Positions 6,955 through 15,457 of a DNA stretch of 64,000 bases are shown one piece after another (position 1 is the first letter of the stretch; every line of letters begins with the position of its first letter). The position numbers and the translations under genes were made by a program. Source of the DNA: Bacillus sp. FJAT-14578 (GTDB lineage: Bacteria > Bacillota > Bacilli > Bacillales > Bacillaceae_H); NCBI RefSeq assembly GCF_000504165.1, contig NZ_AYSE01000001.1, forward strand, positions 1,054,001-1,118,000, read 5' to 3'. The notes under the pieces were generated by a model, which saw only the letters and a list, made by a program, of their open reading frames with translations, did not search any database and had not been told where the DNA came from.

Positions 6955-7935
6955 TTAAGAAGAATGCACTTTTAGCTTCCTAAACTCTTCTGTCAGCATC
7001 GGAACGACTTCAAATAAATCACCGACGATGCCATAGTCGGCCACTTTGAAGATGTTGGCTTCTGGATCTTTGTTGATGGCGACAATAACTTTCGAGTTGG
7101 ACATACCAGCTAAATGTTGAATGGCACCTGAAATGCCGCATGCAATATAAAGATCCGGCGTTACGACTTTACCCGTTTGGCCAATTTGCAGTGAATAATC
7201 ACAATACTCCGCATCGCAAGCACCGCGGGATGCACCGACGGCACCTCCAAGAACATTCGCGAGTTCTTGCAGCGGCTTAAATCCATCTTCGCTCTTTACA
7301 CCGCGTCCTCCGGCTATCACCACTTTTGCCTCCGATAAATCCACTCCTTGAGACGCTTTACGAACAATATCGCTCACAATGGTGCGTAAATCTTTAATCT
7401 CAGCTTGGACAGCTGTGACGTCGCCGCTGCGGGAAGGATCCTTCTCAAGCGGTGAAATATTATTTGGACGAACCGTGGCAAAAATGAGGCCGTCTGTTAC
7501 AATTTTCTTTTCAAATGCTTTTCCTGAGTAAATTGGACGTGTAAAGACTAGATTTCCCCCAGTTGATTCCACTGCTGTCACATCGGAAATTAAACCGCTG
7601 TCCAATTTTGCTGCGAGTTTTGGTGACAGGTCTTTTCCTAGCGCCGTGTGCCCAATAACAATGGCTTCCGGCTTTTCCGCAGCCACCACCGCTAAAAAAG
7701 CTTGTGCATAACCATCTGGTGTATAATTCGCCAGCTTACTATCTTCGACGGTTATGACACGGTCGGCTCCGTAAGCAATCAATTCATTGGCTAATTCCTT
7801 TACCCCGTCTCCCACTAGAACACTGACTACTTCTCCGCCTTCTGCTACTGTTTTTCCTGCGGCGATTGCTTCAAATGAAACGTTGCGTAATGCTGATTCG
7901 CGTACCTCTGCTAACACTAATACTTTGCGTGCCAT
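6955..7935 (-). CDS. etfA: Electron transfer flavoprotein alpha subunit
   Basis: 326 residues. ETF alpha/beta heterodimers accept electrons from acyl-CoA dehydrogenases through FAD and pass them to the quinone pool. The N-terminal domain starts MARKVLVLAEV. The C-terminal FAD-binding domain shows VIAGGRGVKS, GASRGACDA, QIGQTGKVV and IACGISGAIQH. Length and order match the family. It is the last gene of the fadR-fadB-etfB-etfA operon, 25 bp after etfB, and should follow FadR control of the promoter at 10350-10378. Confidence 0.97.
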   Translation of the reverse strand: MARKVLVLAEVRESALRNVSFEAIAAGKTVAEGGEVVSVLVGDGVKELANELIAYGADRVITVEDSKLANYTPDGYAQAFLAVVAAEKPEAIVIGHTALGKDLSPKLAAKLDSGLISDVTAVESTGGNLVFTRPIYSGKAFEKKIVTDGLIFATVRPNNISPLEKDPSRSGDVTAVQAEIKDLRTIVSDIVRKASQGVDLSEAKVVIAGGRGVKSEDGFKPLQELANVLGGAVGASRGACDAEYCDYSLQIGQTGKVVTPDLYIACGISGAIQHLAGMSNSKVIVAINKDPEANIFKVADYGIVGDLFEVVPMLTEEFRKLKVHSS

Positions 7936-7959
7936 GATTTATACCCCCATTTACGTTAA

Positions 7960-8733
7960 TTAAACAACTTTGGCTTCAGAGTGTAAAAGCTGTACCAATT
8001 CTTTCACTTGATCAGCGAGATCTCCTGATAACACTTTTCCAGCTTCTTTTTTCGGCGGAAGATAAATCTCGATTGTTTTCGTTTTTGCTTCCACCTCATC
8101 TTCATCTAAATCCAGATCATCAAGTTCTAATTTTTCCAATGGTTTTTTCTTTGCTTTCATGATGCCCGGCAAAGAAGGATATCTTGGTTCGTTTAACCCT
8201 TGCTGTGCCGTTACAAGGAGCGGAAGCGATGTTTCAATCACTTCTGAGTCTCCCTCTACATCACGGACAACTTTAGCGTTTTTCCCATTGATTTCAAGCT
8301 TCGTAATGGTTGTGACATACGGGATATTCAACAGCTCGGCAACACGCGGGCCTACTTGTCCTGAGCCCCCGTCAATCGCGACATTTCCGGCTAAAATCAA
8401 ATCAATTTCTTTCCCCTTTAAAAACTCCGCCAATATTTTGGCCGTCGTATATTGATCACCATAATCCAAATCATCTTCTGTGTTAATTAATACGGCTTTA
8501 TCGCACCCCATTGCGAGGGCTGTACGCAATTCCTTCTCGGATTCCTCGCCGCCTACCGTAACAACGGTGATTTCTCCTCCATTTGCATCCCTTACTTGAA
8601 TCGCTTCTTCAACCGCATATTCGTCATATGGGTTGATAATAAATTCAGCCCCATCTTCTGCAATTTGGCCGTTATTTAATGTAATTTTCTCTTCAGTATC
8701 AAATGTGCGTTTCATTAATACGTAGATGTTCAT
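7960..8733 (-). CDS. etfB: Electron transfer flavoprotein beta subunit
   Basis: 257 residues, partner of EtfA. The AMP/adenine nucleotide-binding beta subunit signature is seen in VVTVGGEESEKELRTALAMG and in the AGNVAIDGGSGQVGP segment. The ATG start at 8733 has an A/G-rich GGAGGGGATCAT upstream. It sits between fadB and etfA in the fatty-acid oxidation operon. Confidence 0.97.
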   Translation of the reverse strand: MNIYVLMKRTFDTEEKITLNNGQIAEDGAEFIINPYDEYAVEEAIQVRDANGGEITVVTVGGEESEKELRTALAMGCDKAVLINTEDDLDYGDQYTTAKILAEFLKGKEIDLILAGNVAIDGGSGQVGPRVAELLNIPYVTTITKLEINGKNAKVVRDVEGDSEVIETSLPLLVTAQQGLNEPRYPSLPGIMKAKKKPLEKLELDDLDLDEDEVEAKTKTIEIYLPPKKEAGKVLSGDLADQVKELVQLLHSEAKVV

Positions 8734-8801
8734 ATGATCCCCTCCAATAAATTGAACGTTATTTTTATTATGAATTTTAAGAAAATTATACTCAAAAAAA
8801 A

Positions 8802-9575
8802 TTATTCACCTTTGAAATGCGGCGGACGCTTTTCGATGAAGGCTGCCACGCCTTCTTTAGCATCGTTTGAGGAAAATACGCTTCCAAACAATTCAGCTTC
8901 CTTCTCTACACCTTTATAAAAAGAATCTGAATTGGTATATTTGAGTAATTGCAGTACAGCTGAAACCGTAATCGGACTTTTCTTCGCCATTTTAGAGGCT
9001 GCTTCCATTACACGATCCATCAGCTCTTCTTCTGGATAAGCAGCATTGGCTAATCCAGCCTGGACGGCTTCTTTTCCTGTAATCGGTTCGCTTGTCAACA
9101 TCATCTCGCATGCCCTCCCGACTCCCACATAGCGAGGCAAGCGCTGTGTGCCGGCAAATCCAGGAATGATGCCTAACTGCAGCTCAGGCAAACCGAGTTT
9201 GGCTGTTTCGCTTACAAAACGCATGTGACAACTCATCGCCAGCTCTAAGCCGCCTCCAAGAGCAGCACCATGAATCGCTGCAATAATCGGCTTTGGATAT
9301 GACTCGATGTATTGAAGCACATCTTGCCCGTTTTTCGCCAATTGACGATAGTCGTCTTCGTTAGATAATGCTGTAAACTCTTTAATATCAGCCCCAGCAC
9401 AGAAAAAACGGCCTTCCCCATGAAGAACAATAACTCTTGAGTCTTGATTATTTTCCAAACTTTTCAACAAATTGGAGAACTCTTGCAACAGCTCTTGAGA
9501 TAAGGCATTGGCTGGCGGACGAACGATTGTGACTACGCTTACATAATCAACTGTTTTCACTTGTAAAAAGCTCAT
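8802..9575 (-). CDS. fadB: Enoyl-CoA hydratase/isomerase family protein
   Basis: About 257 residues. It hydrates trans-2-enoyl-CoA in beta-oxidation. The crotonase fold is shown by the oxyanion segments GRFFCAGADIKEF and HGAALGGGLELA, and the catalytic region LPELQLGIIPGFAGTQRLPR. The sequence closely tracks B. subtilis YsiB/FadB. ATG at 9575 with GGGGTGGAG upstream was chosen over a GTG nine bases earlier. It lies between fadR and etfB, as in the B. subtilis operon. Confidence 0.95.
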   Translation of the reverse strand: MSFLQVKTVDYVSVVTIVRPPANALSQELLQEFSNLLKSLENNQDSRVIVLHGEGRFFCAGADIKEFTALSNEDDYRQLAKNGQDVLQYIESYPKPIIAAIHGAALGGGLELAMSCHMRFVSETAKLGLPELQLGIIPGFAGTQRLPRYVGVGRACEMMLTSEPITGKEAVQAGLANAAYPEEELMDRVMEAASKMAKKSPITVSAVLQLLKYTNSDSFYKGVEKEAELFGSVFSSNDAKEGVAAFIEKRPPHFKGE

Positions 9576-9618
9576 ATTCTCCACCCCTTATGTATTTTGG
9601 GTTAAACAGCCCTCTCCC

Positions 9619-10209
9619 TTAAGGTTGAGAGCTGTTACATCCAGTTAAAAGAAGCTGATGGACTTTCGGTGCCAATGAAACGAGATCATATTTATGCTCA
9701 TTCATAACCCAAGTCGTAACCATCTCATCAATCGTACCGAAAATCATTTGCCTTGCTAAACGAATATCGAGGTTAGAGTGAAATTCCCCTGTTTCAATAC
9801 CCGTTTGTAAAATGCTGTCTACTACATGCAAATACCCTTTTAGGACTTCGTTGATTTTTAAGCGAAGTTCCTTATTGGACTGTCTCAATTCTAATTGTGT
9901 CACGGCTGCCAGCTCATAATCCTCCGCGAAAAGCATGAAGTGTTTTTCAATTAACATGTATAACTTCTCGCCGGCACTTGTTTTTCCTGCAATTTCCTCT
10001 TCAATTTTTTCGATAAATTGTCCCATCTTTTCTTGAAATAAAGAGACAAGGATATCTTCCTTGCTTTTAAAATATAAATAGATTGTACCGTCCGCTACAC
10101 CAGCTTGTTTAGCAATCTTGGATACTTGAGCATTGTGATAACCATGTTCAGCAATGACAATAACCGCGGCATCAATAATTTGTTTATATTTAGGTCGATT
10201 TTTTTTCAA
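9619..10209 (-). CDS. fadR: TetR-family fatty-acid metabolism repressor FadR
   Basis: 196 residues. The N-terminal helix-turn-helix QVSKIAKQAGVADGTIYLYFKSKED (shown here in parts: KIAKQAGVADG, TIYLYFKSKED) and the ligand domain with VTQLELRQSN match B. subtilis FadR (YsiA), which represses beta-oxidation genes and is released by long-chain acyl-CoA. I prefer the TTG start at 10209: GGAG lies eight bases before it and the protein then starts MKKNRPKY, like the B. subtilis protein. A GTG 27 bases upstream is possible. Its own promoter carries a perfect FadR operator, so autoregulation is expected. Confidence 0.95.
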   Translation of the reverse strand: MKKNRPKYKQIIDAAVIVIAEHGYHNAQVSKIAKQAGVADGTIYLYFKSKEDILVSLFQEKMGQFIEKIEEEIAGKTSAGEKLYMLIEKHFMLFAEDYELAAVTQLELRQSNKELRLKINEVLKGYLHVVDSILQTGIETGEFHSNLDIRLARQMIFGTIDEMVTTWVMNEHKYDLVSLAPKVHQLLLTGCNSSQP

Positions 10210-10320
10210 TCTTTTGTCTCCTTCTGCTTGATTCACTCTTCTTGGTGTTTTGTCCTTTCGGCCATCTTATCATGAGGGCTTGAACATTTTAAGAGAATGA
10301 TAACTAATTTTCCTATATGG

Positions 10321-10346
10321 AATATGAATGAATAATCATTCATATT
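10321..10346. promoter_or_regulatory. FadR operator
   Basis: The core TGAATGAATAATCATTCA is the known B. subtilis FadR palindrome, extended here to 26 bp from AATATGAATGA to TCATTCATATT. It lies immediately downstream of the -10 at 10350-10355, covering the expected transcription start. Confidence 0.93.
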
Positions 10347-10349
10347 TTT

Positions 10350-10378
10350 ATAATAAAAAATCTTACCATTTCTGTCAA
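10350..10378 (-). promoter_or_regulatory. Promoter of fadR-fadB-etfB-etfA
   Basis: Minus strand TTGACA (10373-10378), 17 bp, TATTAT (10350-10355), followed directly by the FadR operator. It starts between lcfA and fadR. Confidence 0.8.
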
Positions 10379-10421
10379 TGGACATTTGCATAGAAAAAGA
10401 AATGGTAAAATGAGGAGATGT

Positions 10422-12116
10422 CTACGTTGCTTTTTTCTGTTTTTCTTTTTCCTCTTCCACAAGGGCCCTTCTTAAAATTTTTCCTACAGCCGTTTTCGGA
10501 AGTTCATTTCTAAACTCATAGATTCGCGGTACTTTGTAGGCGGCTAAATGTTGGCGAGTAAAGGCATCGATCTCTTCCTCTGTACATACGGCCCCTTCTT
10601 TTAACACAATATATGCTTTTACCGTTTCTCCGCGATACGGATCCGGCACTCCTGCTACAACTGCTTCTTGTATTTTCTCATGCTCATATAGCACTTCTTC
10701 CACTTCTCTCGGATAGATGTTAAAGCCGCTCGCAATAATCATGTCTTTTTTACGGTCCACAATATAGAAATATCCTCTCTCATCCATATAGCCTAAATCC
10801 CCTGTTAAAAACCAGCCGTCTTTTAGGACAGCCTCGGTTTCTTCCGGCCTGTTCCAATACCCTTTCATCACTTGCGGTCCCCGAACCGCGATTTCCCCGA
10901 TTTCATTTAAAGGTACTTGTTCCCCCGTTTGTAAAGAAATGACCATCGCATCCGTATCAGGCCATGGCACTCCAATACTTCCAGATACGCGCTCTGTCCA
11001 TAAAAAGTTCGCATGAGTCACAGGAGAGCTTTCAGTAAGCCCGTATCCCTCTACAAGCTTTCCGCCTGTCACCTCTTCAAATTTCTCTTGCACCTCCACC
11101 GGAAGGGGAGCGGATCCACTAATGCAAGAATCAATGGATGATAAGTCATAATTTTTTAGGTTGGGATGGTTCAATAAGGCAATATAAATAGTAGGTGCTC
11201 CTGGAAATAACGTAGGCTTTTGCCTATGAATGGTTTTCAGCACTGTTTCCACATCAAATTTCGGCAGCAAAATCATTTCATATCCTTGCAGAACAGACAA
11301 AATAAGCACCGTCGTTAAGCCGTACACATGAAAGAAGGGCAGTACGCCTAAAATCTTTTCTTCCCCTTTTTTACATTTATATAACCAATGGGAGCACATG
11401 GTAGCATTGGCCACCAAATTCCTATGAGTAAGCATCACTCCTTTTGGAAAACCTGTCGTTCCTCCCGTATATTGCAATAAAGCCAAATCCTCTTCCGAAT
11501 TAATGGAGATAGGTGTATAGGACTCACGGCCACTTTTCACAATTTCCGAAAGCAAATGATTCGTACCGCGATGTTCCACTTTTACGATTAAACCATTTTG
11601 CTTTTTTTGAATAAACGGATACAGCCAATTTTTAGGAAAGGGCAAATAATCTTGAATTTTGCTCACAATGACATGCTCCACATTTGTTGACGCTTTCACT
11701 TTGGAGATTTTGGGATACAAAAGATCCAATGATATGATATACTTCGCATTTGAATCATTGAGCTGGAAGGTTAACTCCCTCTCTGTGTAAAGAGGATTCG
11801 TTTGTACAACTATGCCTCCTGCAAGCAATGCCCCATAGAAAGATACGACGGCTTGAGGACAGTTCGGAAGCATGATAGCGACTTTTTCCCCTTTTGAAAG
11901 CCCAAGCTTTTGCAAATACGCGGCCAATGCCATTGCTTGTTCATATAACTCCTTAAACGATAATTTTTTTCCTAAAAAATGAACGGCTGTTTTGTCTTGA
12001 TAAAGTTGAACGGCTTCTTGAAACAAGTCAACTAAGCTTTTATCCTCCAATTCAATATGGGGGGGAATTTCCTCTGGATATAGATTTAACCATGGTTTTG
12101 CTGTTTCTTCTGTCAT
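10422..12116 (-). CDS. lcfA: Long-chain fatty-acid-CoA ligase
   Basis: 564 residues. It activates fatty acids with ATP and CoA, feeding beta-oxidation. The ANL-superfamily P-loop YTGGTTGFPKGV, the VEGYGLTE motif, the TGDLGYMDERGYF motif and the C-terminal PKTAVGKILRR lysine motif are all present. The start is ATG at 12116 with GGAGGTGA seven bases upstream; a TTG one codon earlier is less well placed. It is upstream of fadR as in B. subtilis. No FadR box is visible at its own promoter, and no terminator separates it from fadR, so part of the fadR message may come from read-through. Confidence 0.95.
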   Translation of the reverse strand: MTEETAKPWLNLYPEEIPPHIELEDKSLVDLFQEAVQLYQDKTAVHFLGKKLSFKELYEQAMALAAYLQKLGLSKGEKVAIMLPNCPQAVVSFYGALLAGGIVVQTNPLYTERELTFQLNDSNAKYIISLDLLYPKISKVKASTNVEHVIVSKIQDYLPFPKNWLYPFIQKKQNGLIVKVEHRGTNHLLSEIVKSGRESYTPISINSEEDLALLQYTGGTTGFPKGVMLTHRNLVANATMCSHWLYKCKKGEEKILGVLPFFHVYGLTTVLILSVLQGYEMILLPKFDVETVLKTIHRQKPTLFPGAPTIYIALLNHPNLKNYDLSSIDSCISGSAPLPVEVQEKFEEVTGGKLVEGYGLTESSPVTHANFLWTERVSGSIGVPWPDTDAMVISLQTGEQVPLNEIGEIAVRGPQVMKGYWNRPEETEAVLKDGWFLTGDLGYMDERGYFYIVDRKKDMIIASGFNIYPREVEEVLYEHEKIQEAVVAGVPDPYRGETVKAYIVLKEGAVCTEEEIDAFTRQHLAAYKVPRIYEFRNELPKTAVGKILRRALVEEEKEKQKKAT

Positions 12117-12161
12117 CAACTCACCTCCAAATAGTCTAAATTTTTAGAAATCTATAATTGG

Positions 12162-12191
12162 ATTATAGTATAGGCCAAGCGAAAGTGGCAA
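12162..12191 (-). promoter_or_regulatory. Probable lcfA promoter
   Basis: Minus strand TTGCCA (12186-12191), 18 bp, TATAAT (12162-12167). The -35 matches only four of six positions. No FadR operator overlaps it. Confidence 0.55.
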
Positions 12192-12200
12192 TGCCTTATA

Positions 12201-12252
12201 TAAAGGAAACTTTCATCAGTGGGGGTCTTACTGCCCGTTAATGCGGGATAAA
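12201..12252 (+). repeat. Short copy of the TAAAGGAAAC...GGGATAAA repeat
   Basis: 52 bp carrying both ends of the 216-bp element at 28954-29169 (TAAAGGAAACTTTCATCAG and TTACTGCCCGTTAATG) with the interior missing. The 12253-12381 stretch holds no gene that I can see. Confidence 0.7.
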
Positions 12253-12381
12253 TCCACAAAAAAAATGACATGAGCAAAAACGCCCATGCCAATTTTTTAG
12301 GTATCTATTTTCAAATGGATCGCAAAGGCCTCAGCATAGTAACTGTTCCATAAATCTTAAACAGACCATAAAAATTATTTT

Positions 12382-12443
12382 CCTGAAGGGACCCGTCATT
12401 GAATCCTTGGTTTTGCTGGATTTTCATGACGGGTCCCTTCAGG
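12382..12443 (-). repeat. Hairpin-B repeat, intact copy 2
   Basis: An 18-bp perfect stem (12382-12399 with 12426-12443, arm CCTGAAGGGACCCGTCAT). An inner GAATCC/GGATT extension follows. The loop read on the minus strand is CAGCAAAACCAAGG. Relative to copy 1 at least three stem pairs differ with both partners changed. Confidence 0.85.
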
Positions 12444-12488
12444 AGGACGACTCAAAAGGTACGTTTTTTGTACCTTTTGAGTCGTCCT
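12444..12488 (-). terminator. Hairpin A directly after the 27-codon gene
   Basis: A 19-bp perfect stem (12444-12462 with 12470-12488, arm AGGACGACTCAAAAGGTAC) around a seven-base loop, starting right after the stop codon at 12489. The arm core GGACGACTCAAAAGG is shared with 568-583. Confidence 0.7.
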
Positions 12489-12572
12489 TTATGCCAAAAA
12501 CAGCATGTAAATAATCCCTACAATGAGAAACCCTCCGCATAGTGTTAACAATACTTTCGCTAAAGTTTCCAT
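12489..12572 (-). CDS. Small single-pass membrane protein, 27 residues
   Basis: Starts at ATG 12572 with AAGGAG five bases upstream and ends TAA at 12489. The protein begins METLAKVLLTLC, has a hydrophobic stretch of about 20 residues (LLTLCGGFLIVGIIYMLFL) and ends in Ala. The strong ribosome binding site, the membrane-helix composition and the hairpin starting at the stop codon argue that it is real. It is downstream of yshE. No homologue comes to mind and its function is unknown. Confidence 0.65.
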   Translation of the reverse strand: METLAKVLLTLCGGFLIVGIIYMLFLA

Positions 12573-12593
12573 GTTCTCTCCTTATCAGAGGTT

Positions 12594-12624
12594 GTTCAAA
12601 AAGTCCGTGTCCTCCTTTTTGAAC
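12594..12624. repeat. 31-bp short derivative of the GTTCAAAAAGG repeat
   Basis: It reads GTTCAAAAAGTCCG then GTCCTCCTTTTTGAAC, i.e. the two ends of the 142-bp element at 39254-39395 joined with the interior lost, in opposite orientation. It starts 9 bp after the yshE stop and may serve as its terminator. Confidence 0.75.
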
Positions 12625-12632
12625 ACACACTA

Positions 12633-13037
12633 TTAGATTCCCGCCCCTATGACATAGGACATCCCGACTGAAATTACTAAAGCAATAAAGCCAACTGCTC
12701 GGTTATCCTTTTCAATCTCATCATCAATTCTGAACTTCGGCGTTAAAAATTCAAAGATAAAATAACTAATCAACAACAACACAAATCCAAACAATCCCCA
12801 TCCGATCATTTCAAATAAGGAATCATGCTGTTCAATGGAGTAACGGAAGATGTTACCCAAGCCAAAGATTTTCCCGCCGGTAGCCATGGCTACTGCCACA
12901 TTTCCTTTTTGGATTTCTTCCCAGTTTCGGTATTTCGTCACAATTTCAAAAATGACAAGAAACACAACCATACAAAGAACAACGACACTGTAATAAGCAG
13001 CAGTTTCCACATAAGGGTTCTCCCAAAAGGCTTTCAT
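12633..13037 (-). CDS. yshE: DUF350-family membrane protein YshE
   Basis: 134 residues with about four membrane helices (AAYYSVVVLCMVVFLVIF, a central GKIFGLGNIF region, GLFGFVLLLISYFIFEF, AVGFIALVISVGMSYV). This matches the DUF350 family, of unknown function. ATG at 13037 has GGAGAGG upstream. It lies 15 bp from mutS2, in the same order as in B. subtilis (mutSB-yshE-lcfA), so it is probably co-transcribed with mutS2. Confidence 0.88.
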   Translation of the reverse strand: MKAFWENPYVETAAYYSVVVLCMVVFLVIFEIVTKYRNWEEIQKGNVAVAMATGGKIFGLGNIFRYSIEQHDSLFEMIGWGLFGFVLLLISYFIFEFLTPKFRIDDEIEKDNRAVGFIALVISVGMSYVIGAGI

Positions 13038-13051
13038 TCCAGATCCCTCTC

Positions 13052-15412
13052 CTATCCTTTAAACTCGACAACCGTTACACCGGTTCCTCCCTCTGTGGCT
13101 TCACCAAATCGAATATTCTTCACGGAACGATGATTTTTCAAATATTCCTGTACCCCTTGTCGAAGTGCTCCCGTTCCTTTTCCATGGATAATTGAAACGC
13201 GTGGATAACCAGCTAAAAGTGCATCATCAATGTATTTTTCAACCCGTATTAACGCATCTTCATATCGTTCCCCTCGTAAATCAAGCTCCAGGCTCACGTG
13301 ATAATCTTTTCCTTTAATGGTAGCAAGAGGCTTCGTTTCTACCGGCTTTGGAGATCCGATATATTCCATGTTATTTTCTTTTACTTTCATCTTCATGATT
13401 CCCATTTGTACTTGCCATTCATTGCTGCTTACTTTTTCAATTAACGTTCCTTTTTGGCCGAAGCTGATGACTTTTACCTCGTCTCCCGGAGTAAACGTTT
13501 GAACATTCTTTTTATCGACCGTTTTCTTCCCGCTCTTTTTAAGAGTAGGAACCGCCCCTTCCAGTCGCTTTTTCGCTTCGATCAGTTCATGTTCCTTAAC
13601 CAAGGCGTGTTGATTGCGGCTCATTTTTCGTAACTGTCGAATAACTTCTTCCGCTTCCTCTTTTGCCGCATCAACCGTCTCCGCTGCTTTTTGTTCCGCT
13701 TTTTCATATAAACGGTCGCGCTGCTCGTTGAACTCAAGAATTTGATTTTGTAATTCCTTATGCAGCTTCTCTGCCGCTTTTCTCAAATTTTCCGCTTCTT
13801 GTAATTCATCTTCCGCTTGACGTCTGCTTTCTTCAAGAGAAGCAATCATATTTTCTACTGTATTGGTTTCTGTACCGATAAAACCTTTTGCCCGCCCAAT
13901 CACACGATCCGCCAATCCTAGCCGCTTGGAGATTTCAAACGCATTGCTTCGGCCCGGAACACCAATCAATAATTTATACGTAGGACTCAACGTTTCAATA
14001 TCGAATTCTACGCTCGCATTAATAACGCCTTCACGATTATAGCCGTATGCTTTTAATTCAGGATAGTGAGTAGTGGCAATAACACGTGCCCCTCTTTGGT
14101 GTACTTCATCCAAAATGGAAATGGCAAGTGCCGCCCCTTCCTGAGGATCTGTACCTGCTCCGAGTTCATCAAATAACACAAGACTCTTATAATCAACATC
14201 CTTTAAAATCTCCACAATATTGACCATATGGGAGGAGAAGGTACTTAAGCTCTGCTCAATTGACTGCTCATCACCGATATCCGCGAACACATGATTGAAT
14301 ACCGCCATTTCTGACCCGTCAAGGGCCGGAATTTGCAGACCGGATTGTGCCATTAATGTAAATAGCCCGATGGTTTTGAGGGTAACGGTTTTTCCTCCTG
14401 TATTCGGCCCTGTGATGACAATCGTGGAATACTCCCCGCCCAATTCAATATCGTTGGCGACCACAACTTCTTTCGGAATGAGCGGGTGCTTTGCTTTGAA
14501 CAATTTAATATAGCCATTTTCATTCATTTTCGGCTTTGAGGCTTTCAGTTTATGACTGTATTTTCCCTTTGTAAAGGTGAAATCCAGCTCTCCTAAAACC
14601 GTCACATTGTGCTGAAGTTCGGAAGCAACCTCTGCCACTTCCTTAGTGAGCTCAATTAAAATGCGTTCGATTTCCTGTTTCTCTTGAACTTTTGCTTCCT
14701 GCAATTCATTATTTAATGTAACGATGGCCTGCGGTTCAATAAACAGCGTGGCACCGGATGAGGATTGATCATGCACGATACCGCCGTAAGCATTTCGATA
14801 TTCTTGTTTGACCGGGATGACAAACCGTTCATTACGAATGGTCACAATGGCATCGGAAAGCATTTTCTGGGCAGAAGATGACCGAATCAAACTTTCCAAT
14901 TTTTCTCGAATTCTCGACTCCGTTGTCCGAAGACGCTGACGGATACTTCTTAACTTATCGCTTGCTCCGTCCAGCATGACTCCATTTTCATCGATGCTGT
15001 TTTTAATGGACTGCTCTACTTGAGGCAGCGGAGTCAATTGTTCAGCGCTCGCCTGTAAAATGGGCAAACTGAATTCTTCTTCCATAAGCTCCTCTATAAA
15101 TTTCTTCATCTGTCTTGTACCGTAAATCGTACTAGACACATCCAGCAATTCCGTCGTCCCAAGCGTACTGCCTATGGAAGCTCTCTTCACGTAAGGACGA
15201 ATATCATAAATCCCTCCAAGCGGGACATTGCCTTTTACTCTTAAAACCGTCACTGCTTCGTCGGTTGCAGCCTGCCATTTGACCACTTCTTCGTAGTCTG
15301 TTGACGGCATCAGCTGCATCACTTTCTCGCGGCCTAACGAGGAAGCGACATGGGTAAGAAGCTGTTCTTTGACTTTATCGAATTCCAATACTTTAAAAAT
15401 GCGCTGCTGCAA
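13052..15412 (-). CDS. mutS2: Endonuclease MutS2
   Basis: 786 residues, close to the family length. Domains in order: MutS-like core and lever, an ATPase with Walker A GPNTGGKT and the [12 protein letters not shown] Walker B, the coiled-coil MutS2 extension, a KOW-like patch near [15 protein letters not shown], and the C-terminal Smr nuclease domain with [11 protein letters not shown] and HGKGTGALR. In Bacillus, MutS2 acts on collided ribosomes and suppresses recombination. The start is TTG at 15412, five bases after GGAGGAAG, and the N-terminus then begins MQQ like the B. subtilis protein. Confidence 0.97.
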   Translation of the reverse strand: MQQRIFKVLEFDKVKEQLLTHVASSLGREKVMQLMPSTDYEEVVKWQAATDEAVTVLRVKGNVPLGGIYDIRPYVKRASIGSTLGTTELLDVSSTIYGTRQMKKFIEELMEEEFSLPILQASAEQLTPLPQVEQSIKNSIDENGVMLDGASDKLRSIRQRLRTTESRIREKLESLIRSSSAQKMLSDAIVTIRNERFVIPVKQEYRNAYGGIVHDQSSSGATLFIEPQAIVTLNNELQEAKVQEKQEIERILIELTKEVAEVASELQHNVTVLGELDFTFTKGKYSHKLKASKPKMNENGYIKLFKAKHPLIPKEVVVANDIELGGEYSTIVITGPNTGGKTVTLKTIGLFTLMAQSGLQIPALDGSEMAVFNHVFADIGDEQSIEQSLSTFSSHMVNIVEILKDVDYKSLVLFDELGAGTDPQEGAALAISILDEVHQRGARVIATTHYPELKAYGYNREGVINASVEFDIETLSPTYKLLIGVPGRSNAFEISKRLGLADRVIGRAKGFIGTETNTVENMIASLEESRRQAEDELQEAENLRKAAEKLHKELQNQILEFNEQRDRLYEKAEQKAAETVDAAKEEAEEVIRQLRKMSRNQHALVKEHELIEAKKRLEGAVPTLKKSGKKTVDKKNVQTFTPGDEVKVISFGQKGTLIEKVSSNEWQVQMGIMKMKVKENNMEYIGSPKPVETKPLATIKGKDYHVSLELDLRGERYEDALIRVEKYIDDALLAGYPRVSIIHGKGTGALRQGVQEYLKNHRSVKNIRFGEATEGGTGVTVVEFKG

Positions 15413-15457
15413 TATTTCTTCCTCCCTTTATAAACCTGCATCAATTGTTTTACACCT

